64,000 nucleotides of DNA from NCBI RefSeq assembly GCF_015832195.1, contig NC_052018.1, positions 68,819,666 through 68,883,665 on the forward strand. The letters are read 5' to 3'. The stretch is from Motacilla alba alba. Taxonomy: Eukaryota > Chordata > Aves > Passeriformes > Motacillidae. Under the pieces are notes generated by a model. That model was not told the origin of the DNA, did no database searches, and was given only the letters and a program-made list of their open reading frames with translations. Of the stretch, positions 1 to 11,000 are shown in pieces. Within the stretch, counting starts at the first letter, position 1. Each line of letters starts with the position of its first letter. A program made the translations under genes and the position numbers.

Positions 1-398
1 TTGACACAAGTGGCTAATAAATATTTAATACGATCGAAACCAATTAGTTATGGAAAAATTAAAAAGTGTGTGCACTAGAACACATGGTATCTGTTATTTT
101 AAAATGCCCAGTTTCTGGAAGTTGCTTACACAGCTCTCACTGCACAGGGAGCTCTTACATAATTTGTCTCTCAGATTGTCACATTAACCCAGGTCACAGG
201 TTTTGTAGTAAGAAAAACTACCAATCAAACAGTGGCATTCTTTGCAACCCTACAGAATGTAAGAAATTTGTAACAGGTGTAAGATTCATCCAGAACTGGG
301 TCAACATATCACATTAAAATCTTGTTTGGAAGTATAAAAGTAGAGACATAACTCAAACATATTCAAGTGTCTAGAAACATTTCACTAGGATCACAAAC
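1..398 (-). other. RYR2: RYR2 intron 30, 5' part only
   Basis: This is the beginning of the intron that follows exon 30; its donor reads GTTTGT on the minus strand. The acceptor and exon 31 lie beyond the left edge. I recognise no repeat or conserved motif in it. A small open frame on the plus strand has no recognisable homology. Confidence 0.85.
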
Positions 399-607
399 CT
401 CAATATGTTCATGGTTTTGTGGCACTGGTAGAAACTGAGGAAGCCTTTTACTCAGCCATATGGTGATGTCTCTGTTTGTATTAACAGCAAAGGGTTCATA
501 CCCTTCCTGTAAGCCACATATAGTGAAGTATTTTAGAGTGCTGACATCTTTCCCAAAGTTCATTCTTCCCACTTGAGATGGGCCAAGGCTGCACACAGGT
601 AGAAATC
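399..607 (-). CDS. RYR2: RYR2 exon 30 (SPRY2, C-terminal half)
   Basis: Internal exon of 209 bp: two bases completing a Gly codon plus 69 codons, about human residues 1201-1269. Acceptor TTTTAAG and donor GAG/GTTTGT on the minus strand. The peptide includes [17 protein letters not shown] and [19 protein letters not shown], ending in NHEHIE. This is the closing part of the second SPRY domain, a beta-sandwich module in the cytosolic shell of the channel near the clamp region. Differences from human include Pro in place of Val-Ala in the SLGPSQ segment and Ile for Met before WLSKRLPQF. The frame joins exon 29 without a gap. Identity is very secure; only the human exon number is inferred. Confidence 0.96.
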
Positions 608-1301
608 CTTAAAACAAGATGAAAGAGCATGTTGGTTGTACAGAATGAATATCGGGGAGCTGCTCTCTTCTGTAACTGAATTAAAAACCATTTGTGGGGA
701 AAAAAAAAAACAAAAAACCCTAAGAGCAAACATTATAAAGGTAAGCAATCACCAACAGCACATCACATCTTGCATGTCACCCAGTAATGTATCTTAACAT
801 CATTTTGAAAAGAAAAGCCCTCTAATAGTCATGGATATTTTAGGCAACACTCAACCTACTCCACAGAGTCAGATACCAAGCTCTTGGTTATTCTCTCTGC
901 TGAGCTGGCACAGTATTGCCAATGTTACTTTAGGTCTCACTACTTTTGGTATTCCTCCTAAAATGTCATTATTCATTGTATTTTGAGAGAATCTTACTTC
1001 AAAAGTAATACAGTGCTTGTTCATGCAGCTATAATAGTGGAAAAAACCTACAAATATGCACAAAGTGTATGTCATAGATTTCTTTTAAAAATAAAATTAA
1101 TTAATCTTTAAAATTCAGAAAACTCTGGTTCTGGAAAATGGGAACTGACAATATGACACCATAGCTTCATGAAACTTAAGGTATTTTGGCTTGGGATTGT
1201 TTTTTGTGTCTTACCTTTTGAATCAGCATTACATTTGTATGCATCCTACTGTTTCACTAGCACAGGGGACACACTTGTGTTTTCTTTTTAGAATTTTTTT
1301 T

Positions 1302-1365
1302 CCTGATTCCCCAGAATGGGCAAGGGCACTTTCTCCATACAGCTGTTCTGCAGGCACATTTTCAT
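1302..1365 (-). repeat. Unidentified interspersed repeat, copy 1 (inverted relative to 7973-8030)
   Basis: Read on the minus strand this segment aligns to 7973-8030 on the plus strand, with about 52 of 59 positions matching by eye. Shared blocks are TGTGCCTGCAGAACAGC and CTTGCCCATTCTGGG. On the minus strand it ends in AATCAGG followed by A-rich sequence, and the other copy has the same arrangement, so the pair looks like a retroposed family ending in a poly(A)-like tail. I do not recognise the family. Confidence 0.6.
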
Positions 1366-4300
1366 TTTTCTTTTTCTTGATTTCAGCTTCACAGTCTAAG
1401 AACCTAAAAAATCTTTTAATTCTTCTATTTCTTTTCATCCTGCTTTTCAATTTCCACAGCTACAAACTACTATGCAGATTCATTTGAACTATTAACAAAA
1501 TGTTTTCTTTTCTACCAACAAGAAATATGATGTTCTGTTCAGTGATTCTGATTCATGTGAGCATAACAGGTAATGAAAAATATAAGGACAAAATCCCAAA
1601 TAATTTCTCACTTTTCTTTAGGCTGCCCAGATTAAAAAAAAAAAAAAAAAAGTCTATTCTTGGAGTTTGTTCTTCAGAGACAAAGCAAACTCCAGAGCAC
1701 CATCTACAGGAATTACTGTCCACCAGATATATTATCAGGCTTCAGGACCACTTTTGGAAGATTTTACTGCACATACACAAGACTGGTTGTCATGTGTATT
1801 TACATTATACATGATAAATTTAATGACATAACACTATTAGCCATAATTTGAAGTCCACATTTTTATCTTCACAGCTTGGCTGTTAAATGACAAGGCATCA
1901 ACTCCTCAGATAACATAGCTATAACAGACAACATGATAAACGTCAATTCTGCTAGTGCAAATCTAGAGATGGACAATAATGCAAGTATTTTCCAGCACTA
2001 AACAGAACAAAATTGTATTAAACAACACATAAATAGGAAAATCACATATACATATAGAGATATGTGCCATGATAAAGCCTAGCAGCTCTAGTAGGGACAA
2101 CTTACCAGGCTCCCTGTTGAGTTAAAGGAATCCACAAGCTGTTGTATAAGTTGCTAAGCAAAGCCAAAATCAAAATTGTTTTCAACAACCTTACAATTCT
2201 CATTTCATCACCCAAAAAATGGTAATTCTTCTACCTACCTGTGGTTTCAAAAAAAAAAACCCCAAACCTCCCAGATAGATTAGATGTGAAGCAAGTATCT
2301 TAAACACACATACAAAAATGAAATGTAGTAAAATGGAAATTAGCATTTGCAAGATTCCCTGAAAGAAAATAAAGAAACACGGGAAAAACTCCTACACAGG
2401 CAAAGCTGTCATTGATGCTTTTACTCAATGTAGTGTGTCCTGTGAAATTTGCCAAGGGAGGCAATGTGAAATCAAGATGACAGTCCCTCTCACCAGTACA
2501 GTTCTCACTGATAACAGAAGGCACTGTACGTGTAGCTGATTCCTGCACGTAATTGTAACTGTAACTGTGGCTCTGTATAAATGGAATATAAACACCAGTC
2601 CCAGTCCTGACCATGAAAACCCTACTGCCATCTCTGGTGAAATTCTGCATCAATTTGCTAATTATTTAGTTGTTATTTAGGTGGTTTAGGGCTCTTCTGT
2701 ACATGGTAAAGACAGAGCATCTCATAGAGGGGGTGTGCTTTTAAGACAACTACATATATTTCTACAGAATTAAAATTAATTTCAATAGCCATCTTTGAAT
2801 GGGTATCCAGCCATTTTAAACATTATTATTATTCACAGATCCCATGTAACCCTAGCATACTGGAGGCTACATAAAAAGATTATTTACCCCTAACCGGGCT
2901 CCTAATCTCCAGATACATAACTGGGCTATGGAGCAAATTTTATTTCACTGTATGAAATAGCAATACACGTAAAAAGACTTAAACACTACTACAAAAAAAG
3001 CAACCCTCTAGCACTGTCTGTCCCACATAGCAAAATAACAGGAGAGTAACACTTTTCATAATGTTCCCTACTTTCAAGCATACAACATGAACCTCCTGAT
3101 TCAATCTGTCGAACACTACAAACAGTTCCTTCTCACAGAAGTCACGACTTGACAAAATAAAATTTAGGTTGTACAAGTGTACCTGTTCATATCTACAGTC
3201 AAATTATCTGCTAAAAATGCATAATAAGATGCCATTATGTTTATCAGTTTTACTACTGAGATGAGATCTCTTAAACAAATTCATCTGCCATAATCCCAAA
3301 GAGCTCTTCTTGTTGGTAGTACAACCTAACATGCAGCACAAGCTGTGTTACTAAGCTAGCAGAGCACCATATCCCCTTTTCATTGTTCCTAAGTAAATTA
3401 AATCTACAGGACTGATTTACTGTATGGCTGCATCAGAAATTCTGTTTTCTAAAGAGAAAGGTCCCTTTTTGCAGCAATAAAACATGCACATGATTCACTG
3501 ATTGAAGTGACCTGCAGAAATATCTCAGTGCTGTTAAGCAAGAGCCAGTTACAAAATCAAACTAAAGACAGCCTCCCAAAAAGAAAAAAATAAAGAAAAA
3601 GTTCCATAAATTTTTTTGGGGTATTTCATATGTGTGTTTGCCCACACACACGCAGTTGTCTTCCCTTCCCCTCTCCTTTTGCCCCCAATATTTGTGCATT
3701 AAACACCCATAATGATTTCAAATAGAGCTTTGGAGTTATTAAATATAAGATCAATCAGCACATTCCCTTGAAAAACAACTAGGACATCTTATTTCAAAGG
3801 CAAAGCTCTTTCCTACCAAAAACAGTACTAAAGGAACTTAATGAGAGTTACAAGGATATTATGGAAAATCTGAGACATTTGACATAAAGTTTGTGACATG
3901 GTTACCAAAGCCTTCAGGCTCTGTGTCAAGCCAGCAACTCCTTTAGCTGAGAGATCTGTTTCAATTTGGACCTGCAGCTAGAAACAAGCACCACAAAAAG
4001 TACACCACTGTGATTTCATCAGCTTGGAATAAATACAGCCTACCCTCAGAATTTAATGGAATTTGAGTTTATTTCAGAATCCCCTATTCCTCAATGGGAG
4101 TATACTAACTAATAACTGAAAAGCCACTAAAATTTAATGGTGACAAGATGATTTTTTGCATACAACCCTAACAGCAAGCCAGTTCTCATATCCCTTTCCC
4201 TCATCATGTTACCACTGCATCTAAGGAAATCCAAAGGCAATGAAGTAACAGGCGCCCATCCAGAAAATTAATGGCAATTATGTAATTTTAAATAAAATTA

Positions 4301-5102
4301 AAATATTTCTGATTCCTAATATATAGCAGAGAAAGGAAAAAAAATCTCCCAAAGTACTCCTGAAAGTAAAATACTCTGAAATCCAGATGAAAATAAAGTG
4401 GTTAAAATTCAAAGAGGGAATTACCTAATTAAGAAGTATTCAAATTTATATGTCCCATGGGAATAGGGTAGGGATGAGTAACCCAACAGTAGCATGAAGA
4501 GCTCTTATTGTTCAAAAAAATTAACTTTATCTCCCACCTACAGCTGTATTGTTTAATAGATGTATAATATTTATGGCAGATTATATGTACCTACAAGTAA
4601 TGAAAGCTTAAAGCCTAATTTTTATTTTTTTTAACATTACCATAGTTGAGAAGTTTTAGGCAGTTAGCTTACTTATTTCAATTTCTTACCCCTTTTCAGT
4701 TTCTATCTGCACACAGGTATACAATAAAATTTATTTAAAAAAATATTCTTTGGTACAGACTCAATCTGCCACCTGATAGACCCTCCCAATCTTTGCCATC
4801 TTTAGTAATCTCTTCAGTTATGCCTTGACAGTAAACTAGCACCTGCTTGTGGATGCTGAAACCTGCACCAAGAACCCTGCAATAAGCACAAAGCTCAATC
4901 TGCTGGTTTACAATTAAGCAGAGTATTTTGGAGGATAGTTTTGTATCAGCTGACTGGATCAGCTGTCATTTCTTCTCCCAGAGCAAAAACAAAACTTTAA
5001 AGATGGCTTAAACTCACTACCAGTTTCTCACTAATTGGACAGACACTTGGTATTATTTCAGTACTTCATCTAGATAAAATCTGATGTCCTTGCCCTCCAT
5101 GC

Positions 5103-5180
5103 CAGAGGGGTGGACTAGGGGGTCTTAAAAGGTCCCTCGCGACTCAAACCATTCTATGATACATTGTACCATTCTATTAC
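5103..5180 (+). mobile_element. CR1 LINE remnant, 3' end
   Basis: The stretch GGTGGACTAGGGGGTCTTAA, then AAAGGTCCCTC, then CAAACCATTCTATGAT with a second ACCATTCTATTAC has the layout of the CR1 3' end: a 'tagatgacctttaaaggtcccttcc' type core followed by the ATTCTATGAT-type terminal octamer repeat. Only about 80 bp remain, as is usual for heavily 5'-truncated CR1 copies. Orientation is opposite to RYR2. Confidence 0.65.
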
Positions 5181-5200
5181 ATCATATGGTGATCTACTGC

Positions 5201-5257
5201 AGTGAGGATGAAAAAAAGTGAGGATGAAAAGTCATGAAAAAGTGAGGATGAAAAGTC
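5201..5257 (+). repeat. Short tandem repeat, AGTGAGGATGAAAA unit
   Basis: Three copies of AGTGAGGATGAAAA start at 5201, 5217 and 5241, with slightly different spacing. The array sits about 20 bp past the CR1 terminal repeats at 5103-5180 and probably arose by slippage or local duplication after that insertion. Confidence 0.75.
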
Positions 5258-5532
5258 TGCCTCTTCAGACATCCCTGAAAAACAGTTAAAGGGTCTCTCA
5301 ACAAAAGATAGCCCCAAAGATCACTACAGAAAAACCCCTTCTGCATTGTCACACCCAGCAAATTCCCTTTCCAAAAGGCTAATACTAATCAAATAGAAAA
5401 AAGGATAAGTCAGGGGAGACAGGGTCTGGGATGAGAGCGGGGAGATGAAACACAAAAGAAACACAATGAAGTGAAGGCAGAGCAAAAACCAGGCAATAGC
5501 AAGTTAACAGCATGATATATTACAGTACTTAC

Positions 5533-5707
5533 CATCAGCAACCTCAAAGTCCTTGAACGCAAGCTCTGAGCCTGAGTCATCAAGCAGGATTTCACCATTT
5601 AAGGTGAACATCATAGTGTGCTCATTCATGTCAACCATACATCCAACAACATCTCCTGCCAACCAAGAGCGGCCAAAATGCTCATTACCTTGATGCCACC
5701 GCTGTGC
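5533..5707 (-). CDS. RYR2: RYR2 exon 29 (SPRY2, central part)
   Basis: Internal exon of 175 bp: 58 codons plus one base, about human residues 1142-1199 with Gly1200 split. Acceptor ATTTCAG and donor GATG/GTAAGT (close to consensus) on the minus strand. The peptide runs [53 protein letters not shown]. WxxGDVVGC and the NGE turn are typical SPRY features. Compared with human I see Phe for Tyr in EHFGRSW, Leu for Gln before AGDVVG, and Glu/Ala near the end (FEVAD). The exon joins exon 28 in phase 0 and exon 30 in phase 1. Confidence 0.97.
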
Positions 5708-7618
5708 CTGAAATAATTAAAAGCATTTAAAAGAAACATAGTGACAATTTATGTGTAATTCTCATCTTCACAGGTAGAACTAATAATTAACTGCCTCAAT
5801 TAAAATGGCATTAAAATTAACACTTTCACAAAATATCATTCCAAAACTGTGTGTGTGAGTACTCCAAGCTGACTCTGAATATGGAAATCCAACAATTTAC
5901 TTCTTGACAGCACTCCTCACGTCAGCATTATAAAACATTGCTAAGAGAGCTGACAGGGAAAATTGCTATTTCAATATTTTAGTGAAAAGTAAGAGAATGG
6001 TCTTGTTTTCTTCAGAACCTCCATGAAAGACTTTTAATCACAATAATATGCTATCAATTACAATGTTTAATAGCTACTCCACAAACCCTTTTTAAGCAAC
6101 TGTTTTTTATTTACTTTAGCAGTCTAAAAATTCATTACTTGCAAATAATCTGTACTGTTTCCTCAAGTATAATTCTTAAAATATTTTGTGCAAAATAAAT
6201 TCATCTTTCTCTCATATCAGATTTTGGAAAGAATAGAACTGTCTGTGAATGGGACAAGCACTGGGTTTCTGATAGATTCCGGAGTAGCTGAGGGCATGAT
6301 TCTTCTGACTGACTTTCAAGTCAACATCTGCAAAGGCTTCAATGGGGTCTTTGACTGGAGTTCAAATAAATTAACATCTGTTAAGAACTATTGTAACCAA
6401 GCACAGGAAAAAAAAGTCTTAATAACCAATAACAGATAGGATTCCTATTCAAGTATTTCATCACAAGTAGATGTTTATGCTCTGTATCCATCCTAGAAGT
6501 TGTACAAAACCAATGAACCTTTCTCTATATCTTGAAGGTAATTTTTTTTTTCTAACCAAGGAAAGAACCCATTAAAATCAAACACAACCATATAGCTTTG
6601 TGGATTGAGACCTAAACGTCAAACCCTAAGATTCAGAAAGCAACTACACAGCTATTCCAATAAAAATGGAGGACTTGAGTGGTTTACGTAAAACACTTTA
6701 CAAAAAAATTTTCCAATTCTCTTTTCAAGGCATCTTCTCATGCAACGCAGGAATGGGAAAGAAATAAATTCCCACGGAATAAATAAAATACATCTTGAGA
6801 ACTTTATCTTGCTGGGAATATCCAGGAATTCTGTTGATTTCTGTTACATATTTTAACAGTAATAAGGAAAATTAATTCCAATACCAGATACAAGAAATAA
6901 TTTGACAATGAGTCATCAGTAACCTTAAGAACAATTAAGGTTCAGATAGCAGTTGCACTTGCCCTCATACTAAAATTAAAAACTTCAATGAGTCATTTAA
7001 TCTATTCTGATGATAGTCAGTAATATAATGGTTTGTTTTCCTATATATTTTTACCACTAGATTTAAATCGGTCATTTGTTTCATGCAGAGTTAAATTTGA
7101 GCAAATCTTAGTGGTTCTATCATACTTCATTTAAGCTGTAAGGATTTTTATGAAAACCTAGTTATACTTTTTGGACCTCTTATATTTTTACAAATATTTT
7201 TGATCAAAGTTTGCCTCAAACACTTAGTGTTAATAATCTTAGCCGTATTTATTTCCTAATGGCATGTCTTATAGAGAGAACAACAGAGTAAAACTTAAAA
7301 GAAATTATTCACAGCTAATTACAGCTCTGCCAGCATTTTGAATTTGATTAAGCTACTTTGGTTATCAATTCTTTATATATACTGTAGAAACACGTGAATT
7401 TGTGAAAAAACATTATAAAAAATGCCAAACCTTGCTAATTAATTTTTCAGGTGACACTGATTCTAGTTATTCTGCCTAAGCCCTCAAAGACAGAGAAATA
7501 ATGTCATGAAACATCAATGAAAGCAGAGAAGGCAACTGAGGCAATGATACATGGAACGAGACACAAAAACTAAAATTTTTGCAGCCACTCATATTATTAC
7601 AGATAAACACATACAAAC
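5708..7618 (-). other. RYR2: RYR2 intron 28
   Basis: Intron of 1,911 bp, AT-rich. I recognise no transposon, RNA gene or motif cluster. The plus-strand open frame at 6188-6439 has no identifiable homology. Confidence 0.9.
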
Positions 7619-7827
7619 CTTAAAGCCATCAAAAACAAAAGCTTCTTCATCTGAGCCAAGTTCCTGATCTGGCAGACAACCAGGCCTGGTCCAGCCAACT
7701 CTCATGTCTCCTGCAGTAACTGCCTCAAACTCAAAGTACCACTTCCCAGTCTTCACTGCATAAGTCTTTTCTGTGCGGAAGATCCTGAACTTTTCCATTA
7801 TCCCACTGCACACGTCCAGTCTTGTCG
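7619..7827 (-). CDS. RYR2: RYR2 exon 28 (start of SPRY2)
   Basis: Internal exon of 209 bp: two bases finishing an Ala codon plus 69 codons, about human residues 1073-1141. Acceptor CTTACAG, donor AAG/GTTTGT. Peptide landmarks are [36 protein letters not shown] and [19 protein letters not shown]. The WYFEFE and MRVGW strands are the hallmark of SPRY domains. The first residues (TRLDVCSG) are less like human (ARAEVCSG) than the rest. Two positions known from human variants differ here: Ala at human Thr1107 and Val at human Ala1136. Confidence 0.97.
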
Positions 7828-7972
7828 CTGTAAGGATTTAAAAAATAAAAATAAGTATAAAGGGAAAAAAAAAAATCAATGTAGAAAGTACTGTTTTCAA
7901 TCACTGACAAGAAACAGTGAAAGCAAAAGCAAAAGGTAAAGGAATCCCTTTGAGCACAGACATGAAAAGAAG

Positions 7973-8030
7973 AATGTGCCTGCAGAACAGCCACGTGGGG
8001 AAAGTGTCCTTGCCCATTCTGGGAATCAGG
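7973..8030 (+). repeat. Unidentified interspersed repeat, copy 2
   Basis: Partner of 1302-1365, in opposite orientation. The shared blocks end in AATCAGG, followed directly by an A-rich tract, which suggests retroposition. The two copies lie in different introns about 6.6 kb apart. Confidence 0.6.
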
Positions 8031-8182
8031 ATAAAAAAAAAAAAAAAAAAAAACAAAAAACCAAAAAAACACCACAAAAAAAAAAAAAAAAAAAAAACCA
8101 AAAAAAAACAACCAAACAAACAAAAAAAAACCCCAAAAAACCCCACAAAAAAAACACACCAAAAAAACAAACAAAAAAACAA
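8031..8182 (+). repeat. A-rich low-complexity tract
   Basis: About 150 bp made almost only of A with scattered C (AAACCAAAAA, AACAAACAAA and similar). It follows the repeat copy at 7973-8030 and looks like an expanded, decayed poly(A) tail. In the RYR2 transcript it would be a T/G-rich stretch. Lys-rich or Phe-rich open frames across it are composition artefacts. Confidence 0.9.
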
Positions 8183-10852
8183 CTAGATGACTCAAGGATC
8201 ACTCCAACTCTTTTTCTTAGAATAGGGGGTAAAAAGGACAAATGCATGGATCTTTTCCCACAAATTTTTAATGTATCAAATAAAGCCTGTGCAACATTTG
8301 AAAACAGCATTCCAGTCTAATCACCACAATACCACTACTCCCTGAGTTTGTTAAAAGATCAAACTTGTCTGCATCTACTTGCACCTGTTTGTTAGGCCAT
8401 GCTAGGAACTTCTCCTTTCCTCTTCTATTTGCTCACACACATTAAGATCCACCTCTCCAATATCACCTAGGATAGCCTATAAAAGTGCATCCTTCAGAAT
8501 TAACCATCACTTCTCATGCCACCATGCCTGACTTCAGTTAGGTGAGGTTCCTTAAGTTTCCTCTAAGCAACATACCTCTCTGCCATGTAATTCCTTATCA
8601 GTAAAGTTTTCTCTTTGATAGTCTATGCAATGAATGCCTTAAAAACACTTTTGAAGACCCTTAGTACCTCACCCATACAGATGAAGCACCACAAAGCATG
8701 GTACCTGATAAATTGTTTTCTATTTGGAGTCTAAGTGAGAAAAGGCTTTCTGGAGTCTAATCAATCCCAAAAGTACAGTTGCTGTGGGAAAACAGTAAGT
8801 AATAATAATAAAAAAACCATTAAAACCAATACTTAAAAACTTCGTAAAATTCATGTTGAAGTAAAAATTGATTGGAGATGCAGAACACCACTAGAGGGCT
8901 CTAAATCCCTTAATAAGAGTATGAATTTCAGCTGATGAACAAGGATCCTTGTGACATGTTTTACGCATCTCCATAACTTGAGAGGCTCATAAACTGCAAA
9001 ATCTAAATCCCCAAAATGACTAAAAAATCTTTTGCTGAATACAATTCCAGTCTTTGCTCAAGAAAGACCAATTCATGGGATACTGTTCTGTAGTTGCATT
9101 CCTCTGGGAATTTTGCAACAACCTTGATCACATCTTTCAGATTCAAGGATTGCACTAGTGTTCTTTGCATTTCATTACTAACTCCATTCACAGAACCAGC
9201 TCAACAATCTCTGCATTCTAAGGAAAAAGAGAGCGGTTTTCAACAGTCCATTCCCAAGGAAAGGCAGCAGCATGTGGTTCTCAGAACTGTAAATGTAAAA
9301 GAGGATTACTATTGTTCAGCGGGATGTGGAAGAGGCTGTGGAAAAGGAGTGTGCTCTCTCCCCCTCCTGCCTACACCATCTCTTCCCCTCTTGCCTACAC
9401 CATTAGACAGCCCCTATATTTTCACAAGAGGCAAAGGCCTCCCGTACCAGCCAACCCACCTTCTCAGAACCAAGCAGAAGTCATGCTCAGTCTTTCTTTG
9501 CAGCACCTCCTTTTTAACAGTGGGAGGGGAAGAAATTCTAGGATTATGCAGCAGGATTATACTCTCCAATCTTGGCAGATTTAAGAGTGAGACCACAGCA
9601 TTTTGCCAACAACACTGTCCATTCCACTGAGGAACACTGTTCTACCTATTCAGCAATCCAGCCTTGCTAGAGACACTCTTGGTCTCAGCAATGCCTCATA
9701 TTTAAGTGTAATTTAATGGCAGTATCTCATAAAACCTAAGGATCAGAGCATGCATGTGCTTTGGAAAAAAATTCCAAACTGTAGGTTCCCTGTGTACAAT
9801 TTACGTATGAGTAAAGTCTCCTGCAGAAATGCTTTACTGAAAGTCTATGGCCTAAATAGGTCAAAACTTAACAACCACTACCACTATTACCATATGAAGG
9901 GGAATAACGAGGTTTAGACACATTTCTCAAAATTTCCAAATTTTGCTGAGATAATAAAGATGCTAATTTCAATTCTGATTATTCTATAATTCCTTATCGT
10001 TAAGTGAACTTCTAAAAGAGAGTTGATAGGGGTTAGATCTATTTATTTTATTTGTACATTATGTTTCCTGATTTCTTGTACTTTCTTAACATTATATATG
10101 CTGTTGTTATTGAGTTAAATGATGTGTACTTTTTAAAAAAATTCATTGTTACTAGTTAATGTATTTTTTTCTTCTCTACGATGTCTCAAACTGAAAATAC
10201 TACCCACAGTATAAATAAAACATTCAACCTGGCAATGATGCACGTTCAAAAAAACCTTTTTTTAAAGTGAATTAAAATTTACTTATAGTCTAATTCAACT
10301 TTCAAGACCTGCGGAAGTCCAGAAAAATCAAAGGTTCTAACAAACTATCTAATTCTAGACTTGCAGGTTGACATTCACAGAAATTTGGTTTGCAATCATT
10401 CATTATAGAAAATTTCATCTTGTGTCTTTCAGTGTTTAAATACAAGACTGTACACAAACTGTAGAATTCTTCATTACTTAAAGTTAAAATTTTAGGAATA
10501 TAAAATTCACATCTACTGAGTTTATGGAGTTTTTTCCTAATTTGTCCTGAAAGAGCAAATATAGCATTAAATAAAAACTATTCCCAAAAATTGTGTTGAT
10601 TGGTTTAAATTATAAATAATTGCTTTAAAATGTAAAAATGTAATATTTTGTAAATATTCATTTGAGGCCACAGGACAAGGAAAGAAAACAAAAAGGAAAG
10701 AAAGAAATTGAGATCTAAGAGAAGAGAAGACAGAGAAAAGGACCTATTATATTTGGAAACATCCATTCGAAATGTTTTACTGGATGAAAAAATTCAGTAG
10801 CAGAGTGGAAAATTCTAACCATTTTTTGAGAAAAAAAGCCAAAATTATTTAC

Positions 10853-11000
10853 CATGATCTTGATCAGGAGCTTCCAAATTGTAACCATAGCCTAGAAGGG
10901 TGCGGACTGCTTCCCGAAGACTGTCTTTGTTGGACTTCTTTGTTCGATCATCCAAAAGAGCATACGGAACGAGGCGAGGGTTCCGTCGGTTTTTCACATC
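10853..11000 (-). CDS. RYR2: RYR2 exon 27 (end of RYR repeat 2, linker to SPRY2)
   Basis: Internal exon of 148 bp: 49 codons plus one base, about human residues 1023-1071 with Ala1072 split. Acceptor AATGCAG, donor CATG/GTAAAT. Peptide: [20 protein letters not shown] then [20 protein letters not shown] and NLEAPDQDH. This closes the second RYR repeat and leads to SPRY2. The tail EAPDQDH agrees with RYR2 as I remember it; RYR3 differs here. Only one change from human is apparent (Ala for Thr in VPYALLDD). The Arg equivalent to human Arg1051 is present. Confidence 0.97.

Larger units (their letters stand above)
608..5532 (-). other. RYR2: RYR2 intron 29
   Basis: Intron of 4,925 bp between exons 29 and 30. 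It holds one copy of a short repeat shared with intron 27 (1302-1365), a CR1 3'-end remnant (5103-5180) and a small tandem repeat (5201-5257). The rest is AT-rich DNA in which I see nothing nameable. The open frames at 1191-1851 and 2300-2653 have no recognisable domain. Confidence 0.9.
7828..10852 (-). other. RYR2: RYR2 intron 27
   Basis: Intron of 3,025 bp. Near its 5' end it carries the second copy of an unidentified repeat with a long A-rich tail (7973-8182). The longest non-RYR2 open frame of the window is here (9094-9630, 178 codons, plus strand); it is Ser/Pro/Leu-rich, shows no domain and lies in a locally more GC-rich patch. I do not call it a gene. Nothing else is recognised. Confidence 0.9.

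Noticed and set aside
7731..8320. Long Lys-rich (plus) and Phe-rich (minus) open frames
   Set aside because: They are produced by the A-rich tract at 8031-8182 and have no real protein composition.
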